Assembly (NCBI GenBank): GCA_023458755.1
Contig: JAEWYE010000011.1
Location: 1 to 11,584 of the forward strand
Source: Bacillota bacterium
Lineage (GTDB): Bacteria > Bacillota > Clostridia > Oscillospirales > Acutalibacteraceae
DNA length: 11,584 nt
Reading direction: 5' to 3'
Under the pieces are notes generated by a model, which made no database searches, was not told the DNA's origin, and saw only the letters and a program-made list of their open reading frames with translations. Made by a program: the position numbers and the translations under genes. Below are positions 7,321-11,584 of this stretch, one piece after another (positions within the stretch are counted from its first letter, which is position 1; each line of letters begins with the position of its first letter).

Positions 7321-7358
7321 AAAAACAAAAGCAGAGTCATGGAAAGATGACCCTGCTT
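7321..7358 (-). terminator. Rho-independent terminator of the DUF2318 gene
   Basis: Arms at 7329-7340 and 7347-7358 form a 12-bp stem with a 6-base loop; the single mismatch becomes a G-U pair on the leftward transcript. The stem is followed on that strand by TTTGTTTTTATT. It lies 7 bases past the DUF2318 stop and separates that gene from promoter B. Confidence 0.85.
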
Positions 7359-7365
7359 GATCTAC

Positions 7366-7908
7366 TTATGCTTTTTTCCAATTGCTGAAAAGTCCTTTGT
7401 TTTGATTTAGATAGCTTTGCGGTATTGTAATCGTAGTGCCATTGTCGGTTTTATTTTCGTCCAAAATCGGTACAGGATTACATCCGTTCTTTTGCTTTTC
7501 AACAGCGCTTATCTTAAAGCGGTTACCGCAGTTTTGGCAAACCAGTTCATCACCTTGCTGCTTGTAGTAACCTCTGCCGGAATCATAGCAAACCTGGCAG
7601 GTATTAAATGCCGTCCGAATGGTTCCATCGGGTGCTTTTACAGCAATCAGTTCCATCTTAACTCCACCGGCGTTGTAGGGAATGAATGTAGCATTCTCTG
7701 TTATTTGGCTTTTTTTAATTGTAATATCTGCACCTTGCTGTGACACTCCCTGCTGTGAGGTTTCTGCTTTTGGTTCAGTAATTCCTTTTACAGTGAAAAT
7801 ACCGGCAGCTAAAATAATAATGGTGCTGAGTCCTATGATGATATTTCGAGTATTCTTTTTACCTAGCATACTTTTGTTATTAGTTTTGTTGTTTTTAGAA
7901 TTTGCCAT
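7366..7908 (-). CDS. Membrane-anchored DUF2318 domain protein
   Basis: A 180-residue protein. A basic N-terminus precedes one membrane segment (about residues 22-41), then a linker rich in Gln and Ser, then a DUF2318 domain (about 60-150) that should lie outside the membrane. The family signature is clear: DGTIRTAFNTCQVCY (Cys104, Cys107), VCQNCGNRF (Cys124, Cys127) and NGCNPVP (Cys143). DUF2318 proteins are usually annotated as Fe-S-containing or metal-binding membrane proteins and are known beside FTR1-type iron uptake systems; no iron permease is visible here, while copper genes flank it. The ATG at 7908 has AAAGGAG 8 bases upstream; the upstream GTG at 7917 would sit inside that ribosome site. 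Monocistronic, with its own box promoter and terminator. A role in copper or electron handling is inferred. Confidence 0.85.
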   Translation of the reverse strand: MANSKNNKTNNKSMLGKKNTRNIIIGLSTIIILAAGIFTVKGITEPKAETSQQGVSQQGADITIKKSQITENATFIPYNAGGVKMELIAVKAPDGTIRTAFNTCQVCYDSGRGYYKQQGDELVCQNCGNRFKISAVEKQKNGCNPVPILDENKTDNGTTITIPQSYLNQNKGLFSNWKKA

Positions 7909-7938
7909 TTCATACACTCCTTTGATTGATTTGCGTTC

Positions 7939-7973
7939 ATCTTACTAATCCGATGTGAAGAAAATATGAAGAT
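7939..7973 (-). promoter_or_regulatory. Promoter C: direct-repeat box plus -10, for the DUF2318 gene
   Basis: On the minus strand: ATCTTCAT (7973-7966), 3 bases, TTCTTCAC (7962-7955), 10 bases, then TAAGAT (7944-7939) as -10 (4 of 6). Repeat distance is 11 bp. It lies 30 bases before the ATG at 7908, leaving a leader of about 24 bases with the ribosome site. Confidence 0.65.
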
Positions 7974-8002
7974 GAGTCATATGTAAATTTCACCTGTTTC
8001 TA

Positions 8003-8037
8003 ATACTCACAAAATCTTCACAACCTTTCTTTATAGT
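8003..8037 (+). promoter_or_regulatory. Promoter D: direct-repeat box plus -10, for ccdA-tlpA
   Basis: ATACTCAC (8003-8010), AAA, ATCTTCAC (8014-8021), 10 bases, then TATAGT (8032-8037), a 5-of-6 match to the -10 consensus. The first repeat matches ATCTTCAY at 6 of 8. It faces away from promoter C with 29 bases between the two boxes. A second -10-like TACAAT at 8048-8053 is an alternative with a different spacing. Confidence 0.65.
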
Positions 8038-8087
8038 TAGTCTGTCTTACAATTATGAAACGTAATTTCTAAAGGTGGTGTGAATGT

Positions 8088-8783
8088 TTGGATATCATTC
8101 TGGCACTTTCCGCAGGACTGCTTTCTTTCTTATCACCATGCGTTTTGCCGCTGATTCCTGCCTATTTGAGTTATATCTCAGGTACCGCAGCCTCAGAGAT
8201 AATCACGAATAAAGCAAAGACAAATTTAATGGTTCGGTCAGTTTTCTTTGTGATAGGCTTTTCAATGATATTTATCCTACTAGGTGTATCTGTTAGTTCA
8301 ATCAGTAAACTGTTTTCAGCAAATCTTGGAATATTCAAAAAGTTAGGCGGAATACTCATCGTCGTTTTTGGACTTCATACATCAGGACTCTTTAAAATCA
8401 AATTACTTTATTCGGAGAAGCGGTTTTTACCCCAAGGTAATATCAATAAAAATTTTGGACCGCTATTTTTAGGAATGGCTTTCGCAGCTGGATGGACGCC
8501 TTGTATTGGGCCAATCTTGTCCACTATATTGATTTATGCGGGAAGTATGGCAACTATTTATAAAGGTATCATGCTCCTTACTGTTTATTCATTAGGGCTT
8601 GCGATTCCTTTCTTGCTTTCTGCTTTCCTGATAGGTAATATCACGAAATATTTCAAGAAGTTTTACAAGTTCCTTCCTGTTGTTTCAGCGGTTAGTGGAA
8701 TCATGATGATTATCATGGGAATTTTAATTTTCACTGATAAACTTACATTAATTAGTCGGTATTTTAGTTTTTTAAATTTTTAA
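8088..8783 (+). CDS. ccdA: CcdA-type thiol-disulfide electron transporter
   Basis: A 231-residue polytopic protein with about six membrane helices, the size of stand-alone CcdA. It carries both family Cys motifs: SPCVLPLIPAYLSY (Cys18, helix 1) and GWTPCIGPIL (Cys139, helix 4). CcdA passes electrons from cytosolic thioredoxin through this Cys pair to outer thioredoxin-like proteins. The partner is almost certainly the TlpA-like protein encoded 13 bases downstream. The start is TTG at 8088, nine bases after AAAGGTGG; the nearby ATG at 8084 is in another frame. Usual roles are cytochrome c maturation or spore disulfide chemistry, but no such genes are seen here. The shared promoter box instead points to reduction of Cys metal sites in the outer copper proteins (inference). 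Confidence 0.92.
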   Translation: MDIILALSAGLLSFLSPCVLPLIPAYLSYISGTAASEIITNKAKTNLMVRSVFFVIGFSMIFILLGVSVSSISKLFSANLGIFKKLGGILIVVFGLHTSGLFKIKLLYSEKRFLPQGNINKNFGPLFLGMAFAAGWTPCIGPILSTILIYAGSMATIYKGIMLLTVYSLGLAIPFLLSAFLIGNITKYFKKFYKFLPVVSAVSGIMMIIMGILIFTDKLTLISRYFSFLNF

Positions 8784-8796
8784 AGGAGATTGAAAG

Positions 8797-9399
8797 ATGA
8801 AAAAGACCATTATAATATGGGGCGCTGCGTTAATTCTTATAATTATCGCCGTTTATGTAACAAATCAAAATCGTATCAGTAACGTAGTCCAAAAACAATC
8901 CTCTTCCATTTCTACACAAATTCAGAGCTCGGTTGGCAGTAATTTCAATAATAATCAAGATAATGCACCCTTAATCAATACAAATTCGAGAGAAAACGCC
9001 GCTGATTTTACGTTAACGGACTTAGATGGAAATAAGGTAAGTTTAAAGGATTTGAAAGGCAAAAATGTATATATAAACTTTTGGACAACTTGGTGTACCT
9101 GGTGCAAAAAAGAGATGCCAGACATTGAAAAAATTCATCAAGAATATAAAGATAAAAATCTGGTGATTCTGGCAGTTAATATGGGTGAAGATAAAGCTAC
9201 TGCAAGCAATTTTATCAATCAAAACAACTACCATTTCAAAGTTTTATTGGATTCAGATCAGAATGTTTCGGAATTATATAATATAACCTCTATTCCTGTT
9301 TCAATTTTCATTGATAAGAATGGCAAAATAGCGCAAAAGAGAGTTGGGGCTATAACGGAAGACCAGATGAAAACAATTATTAATGAATTAATTAAATAA
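8797..9399 (+). CDS. Membrane-anchored TlpA/ResA-like thioredoxin
   Basis: A 200-residue protein. An uncleaved signal anchor spans residues 4-21, followed by a low-complexity Ser/Gln/Asn linker (about 24-65) and an AhpC-TSA/Redoxin-type thioredoxin domain (about 68-200). The active site is WCTWC (Cys100, Cys103) and the cis-proline is Pro167 in TSIPVSIF. The central insertion typical of TlpA/ResA is present. The CTWC active-site pair differs from ResA's usual CEPC and TlpA's CVPC. It should act at the outer membrane face, reduced by CcdA, and reduce disulfides in partner proteins. AAAGGAG overlaps the ccdA stop and lies 8 bases before the ATG, so the two are co-translated. Its targets are unknown; the Cys-rich cupredoxin and DUF2318 domains are good candidates. 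Confidence 0.9.
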   Translation: MKKTIIIWGAALILIIIAVYVTNQNRISNVVQKQSSSISTQIQSSVGSNFNNNQDNAPLINTNSRENAADFTLTDLDGNKVSLKDLKGKNVYINFWTTWCTWCKKEMPDIEKIHQEYKDKNLVILAVNMGEDKATASNFINQNNYHFKVLLDSDQNVSELYNITSIPVSIFIDKNGKIAQKRVGAITEDQMKTIINELIK

Positions 9400-9407
9400 G
9401 AAAATAT

Positions 9408-9445
9408 AAAAGGTTGCAAGCTTTTAGTTTGCAACCTTTTTCTTT
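9408..9445 (+). terminator. Rho-independent terminator after ccdA-tlpA
   Basis: AAAAGGTTGCAA (9408-9419) and TTGCAACCTTTT (9429-9440) form a perfect 12-bp stem with a 9-base loop, leading into TTTTTCTTTT. It begins 9 bases after the thioredoxin stop and separates that operon from etfBA. The symmetrical A and T tracts make it potentially bidirectional. Confidence 0.9.
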
Positions 9446-9543
9446 TAGAGCCATGGTCCTTGATTGTAAAAAAACGCATGCTCAAACAGACAAATACTAC
9501 TTATCCGATATGTTCCATATATTACCGCTTGCTACGTTTATGA

Positions 9544-9578
9544 ATCTTCATGAAATCTTCATTACTAATCGTTATTAT
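9544..9578 (+). promoter_or_regulatory. Promoter E: direct-repeat box plus -10, for etfBA
   Basis: ATCTTCAT (9544-9551), GAA, ATCTTCAT (9555-9562), 10 bases, then TATTAT (9573-9578) as -10 (5 of 6). Both repeats are perfect copies of the consensus, 11 bp apart, like promoter B. It lies 30 bases before the TTG start of etfB and after the upstream terminator, so it is the natural promoter of etfBA. The remaining sequence between 9446 and 9543 holds nothing else I recognise. Confidence 0.7.
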
Positions 9579-9608
9579 CATATCAAATTCAAAAAGGGTG
9601 TGAAAATA

Positions 9609-10418
9609 TTGCATATTTTAGTTTGCGTGAAACAGGTACCAAATACGACGGAGATAAAGATGGACCCGAAAACTAATACATTAGACAGATCAAGCGCGTC
9701 TGCTATTATCAATCCATATGATATTCATGCTGTGGAAGAAGCTGTGAAAATTAAAAAGCAATATGGAGGAAAGGTTTCAGTTCTTTCAATGGGGCCGCCT
9801 CAGGCGAAAGAAGTTATTAAAAAATGTATTGAGGTTGGAGCAGATAGTGGGTACCTGTTAACTGATCGATCATTTGCTGGATCAGATACCCTTGCAACCA
9901 GTTATATACTTTCGATGGCAATTAGAAGAATCATTTTAGTAGAACCAATCGATTTATTGCTTTGCGGCAAGCAGGCAATAGATGGAGATACTGCACAGGT
10001 TGGTCCTGGTATCGCCTCACGGTTGGGAATTCCGCAATTAACTTATGTGGAAAATATAGCTTCAATTGATTCCCAAAAGCACACGATTAAGATTCACCGA
10101 AAGATAGACAACGGATATGAAGTGGTAGAATCGAAACTCCCTTGTCTGCTTACAGTAGAAAAAAGCATAAATGAATTAAGTTATTCGCCGTTACCGAATA
10201 TGATAAGAGCTGCAAAATATGAACCATCTGTATGGGGCTTCGCCGATTTAGAGGCTGATATTAGTAAAATGGGATTAAAAGGTTCTCCTACTTCAGTACG
10301 AAAAATATTTCCGCCGAAACAACGTGCAGGCGGAGAAATCCTTGAGGGACAGCTAGATGATGTCGTTCAGTTACTTGTAGGGCGTTTGAAAGGAGGCTTG
10401 ATTGCATGTCAGCAGTAA
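9609..10418 (+). CDS. etfB: Electron transfer flavoprotein beta subunit (EtfB)
   Basis: A 269-residue ETF beta subunit of normal length, all within the adenine-nucleotide alpha hydrolase-like ETF domain. It opens with the family's typical HILVCVKQVPNTTEIK, has NPYDIHAVEEAV (35-46) and the conserved KQAIDGDTAQVGPGI loop (121-135) that lines the bound AMP or FAD. It pairs with EtfA to move electrons between a dehydrogenase and an acceptor. The TTG start at 9609 has AAGGG ten bases before it and gives the canonical N-terminus. The frame stays open back to 9414, but that part contains promoter E and a terminator arm and lacks ETF similarity. A GTG at 9600 would overlap the ribosome site. Whether this ETF bifurcates electrons cannot be settled by eye. 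Confidence 0.93.
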   Translation: MHILVCVKQVPNTTEIKMDPKTNTLDRSSASAIINPYDIHAVEEAVKIKKQYGGKVSVLSMGPPQAKEVIKKCIEVGADSGYLLTDRSFAGSDTLATSYILSMAIRRIILVEPIDLLLCGKQAIDGDTAQVGPGIASRLGIPQLTYVENIASIDSQKHTIKIHRKIDNGYEVVESKLPCLLTVEKSINELSYSPLPNMIRAAKYEPSVWGFADLEADISKMGLKGSPTSVRKIFPPKQRAGGEILEGQLDDVVQLLVGRLKGGLIACQQ

Positions 10419-11446
10419 TTCAAGAAAATAAATCAGGCTCAGAAAAGTATGGAGAAGTTTGGATTTTTGCAGAGCAACTGGAAGGTAAACTTGCAACTGT
10501 CACACTTGAGCTGATAGGAGCAGCCAGAAAGCTGGCTGCAGATTTAAACACTACAGTTAGTACCGTACTCTTAGGTGAAAATGTGGAAGGAATTATTCCG
10601 ACCTTGTTTGAATACGGGTCCGATACCGTTTATCTCATCAATGATCCCGTATTTCATTATTATCGGGCTGAAACATATAATAAAGCCTTTTGTTATCTAA
10701 TTGAAAAATATAAACCGGAAATATTGCTGATGGGTGCAACTACCACGGGAAGAGATTTAGCAGGTGCTGTGGCAACGTCTCTCAAGACGGGACTTACGGC
10801 AGATTGCACAGCACTTGAGATAGACCTGGATAAGAAAATATTGCTGGCCAGCAGGCCCGCATTTGGCGGCAATATCATGGCAACCATCGTCTGTATGGAC
10901 CATCGACCGCAAATGGCGACTGTTCGTCCGCGAGTAATGAGTATGCCTGAACCATTGAAATCACATCAAGGTAATTTAATCAAAGAAAATATTGTAGTAG
11001 AAGAAAAGTCCTTAAAAACCAAGGTCCTTGAAATTGTAAGAGAAAAGGCTGAGAATTTAAAGATTGAGGATGCAAAAATCATTGTCAGCGGTGGCAGGGG
11101 AATACAAAACTCAGAAACTTTCACGCTCCTTACGGAATTAGCACACATCTTAGGTGGAGTTGTTGGTGGCAGCAGAGGAGCTGTAGAAAAAGGTTTGGTA
11201 GATTATAAGCATCAGGTTGGGCAAACCGGACAGACCGTATCTCCTAAACTATATTTTGCTGTGGGTATTTCCGGTGCAATCCAGCATACAGTTGGCATGA
11301 GCGGAGCTGATACGATTGTCGCAATTAATACCGACCCTCAATGCCCAATGATGAAGCTTGCAACATATGGCATTGTAGGCGATGCTGCGATTGTGATTCC
11401 AAAACTGATCAATGAATTTAAAAAAGAATTGGCATTTGAAAAATAA
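10406..11446 (+). CDS. etfA: Electron transfer flavoprotein alpha subunit (EtfA)
   Basis: A 346-residue ETF alpha subunit. The N-terminal ETF domain (about 15-195) includes RPAFGGNIMATI (150-161). The C-terminal FAD-binding domain (about 220-340) has SGGRG (228-232), GGSRGAVEKG (254-263), GQTGQTV (272-278), GISGAIQH (287-294) and INTDP (307-311), which hold the FAD. The ATG lies inside the end of etfB (13-base overlap) with GGAGG 9 bases upstream, so translation is coupled. The beta-alpha order matches ETFs of anaerobes, which serve acyl-CoA, lactate or caffeyl-CoA dehydrogenases. No iron-sulfur ferredoxin domain is fused at the N-terminus. The dehydrogenase partner is not in view. Confidence 0.94.
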   Translation: MSAVIQENKSGSEKYGEVWIFAEQLEGKLATVTLELIGAARKLAADLNTTVSTVLLGENVEGIIPTLFEYGSDTVYLINDPVFHYYRAETYNKAFCYLIEKYKPEILLMGATTTGRDLAGAVATSLKTGLTADCTALEIDLDKKILLASRPAFGGNIMATIVCMDHRPQMATVRPRVMSMPEPLKSHQGNLIKENIVVEEKSLKTKVLEIVREKAENLKIEDAKIIVSGGRGIQNSETFTLLTELAHILGGVVGGSRGAVEKGLVDYKHQVGQTGQTVSPKLYFAVGISGAIQHTVGMSGADTIVAINTDPQCPMMKLATYGIVGDAAIVIPKLINEFKKELAFEK

Positions 11447-11512
11447 AATAGTATTAGGAAAGATTAACTATTAAAAGTCAAGCCTGAAATTGAGGAAGGT
11501 GGTAAAAAGCAG

Positions 11513-11584
11513 ATGGTTCAAAAAGGGTATAGCAAAGCAGGCGTCCGGTTGAACGCCGCATCGGCTATTATGAGAAAATTACGC
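11513..11584 (+). CDS. Unidentified protein, N-terminal fragment
   Basis: An open frame from ATG 11513 runs to the window edge (24 codons, MVQKGYSKAGVRLNA onward). It is preceded by GAGGAAGGTGG with about 10 bases of spacing and starts 66 bases after the etfA stop with no terminator between, so it is probably in the etfBA operon. The N-terminus is basic and soluble. It does not show the dinucleotide-binding start expected of FixC, nor anything I recognise from acyl-CoA or FAD-linked lactate dehydrogenases. The frame is also open upstream to a stop at 11465 but without a usable start. Function unknown. Confidence 0.5.
   Translation, partial: MVQKGYSKAGVRLNAASAIMRKLR

Noticed and set aside
7909..7917. 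GTG start adding three residues to the DUF2318 protein
   Set aside because: It lies within or directly against the AAAGGAG ribosome site; ATG 7908 has ideal spacing.
8048..8053. TACAAT as the -10 of ccdA
   Set aside because: A good hexamer, but it has no -35 and breaks the 10-bp gap shared by all five boxes; kept only as an alternative to TATAGT at 8032.
9414..9608. Extended N-terminus for EtfB
   Set aside because: The frame is open, but it covers half of a terminator hairpin and promoter E and has no ETF similarity; the TTG at 9609 gives the canonical start.
1..11584. CRISPR array, tRNA or rRNA genes
   Set aside because: I found no array-like spaced repeats and no cloverleaf or rRNA-like sequence in the short intergenic regions.

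Overview
The window is AT-rich and mostly intergene-tight, with strong GGAGG-type ribosome sites, several TTG/GTG starts and rho-independent terminators. Together with the protein families (P1B copper ATPase plus CopZ, CcdA/TlpA, DUF2318, bifurcation-type EtfB/EtfA order) this suggests a low-GC, probably anaerobic Bacillota (Clostridia-like) chromosome. The species cannot be named from the sequence.

Layout, left to right. (1) 1-125: the right end of an IS3-family insertion sequence (last 28 codons of its DDE transposase and a candidate terminal repeat). It abuts, and appears to have truncated, a leftward membrane-protein gene (121-252). (2) 340-7212, all leftward, one probable operon read from about 7264: a 620-residue HMA/SafE-like/double-cupredoxin membrane protein, the Cu(I) ATPase CopA, the copper chaperone CopZ, an OmpR-family response regulator and its sensor kinase. 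(3) 7366-7908, leftward: a membrane-anchored DUF2318 metal-site protein with its own terminator. (4) 8088-9399, rightward and divergent from it: CcdA and a membrane-anchored TlpA/ResA-like thioredoxin, closed by a terminator. (5) 9609-11446, rightward: etfB and etfA with overlapping ends, followed by the first 24 codons of an unidentified gene.

The main discovery is a promoter module found five times, always pointing at the gene it precedes. It consists of two direct repeats of about ATCTTCAY spaced 11 bp start to start, then exactly 10 bp, then a -10-like hexamer TANNNT. It precedes the truncated membrane gene, the copper/two-component operon, the DUF2318 gene, ccdA-tlpA and etfBA. This is the layout known for PhoB-type (OmpR-family) activators, where the box replaces the -35 element. 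The response regulator encoded here is the obvious candidate to bind it, and it would then control its own operon.

Read together, the genes look like one regulon handling copper and thiol redox at the outer face of the membrane: a Cys/Met-rich sensor kinase, cytosolic Cu(I) chaperone and ATPase, an integral membrane protein carrying both a cytosolic-type HMA domain and Cys/Met cupredoxin-like domains, a DUF2318 metal-site protein, and a CcdA/TlpA electron relay that could keep those Cys sites reduced. The inclusion of an electron transfer flavoprotein operon is unexpected. The copper and redox assignment is inferred from families and motifs; the shared promoter module is seen directly.
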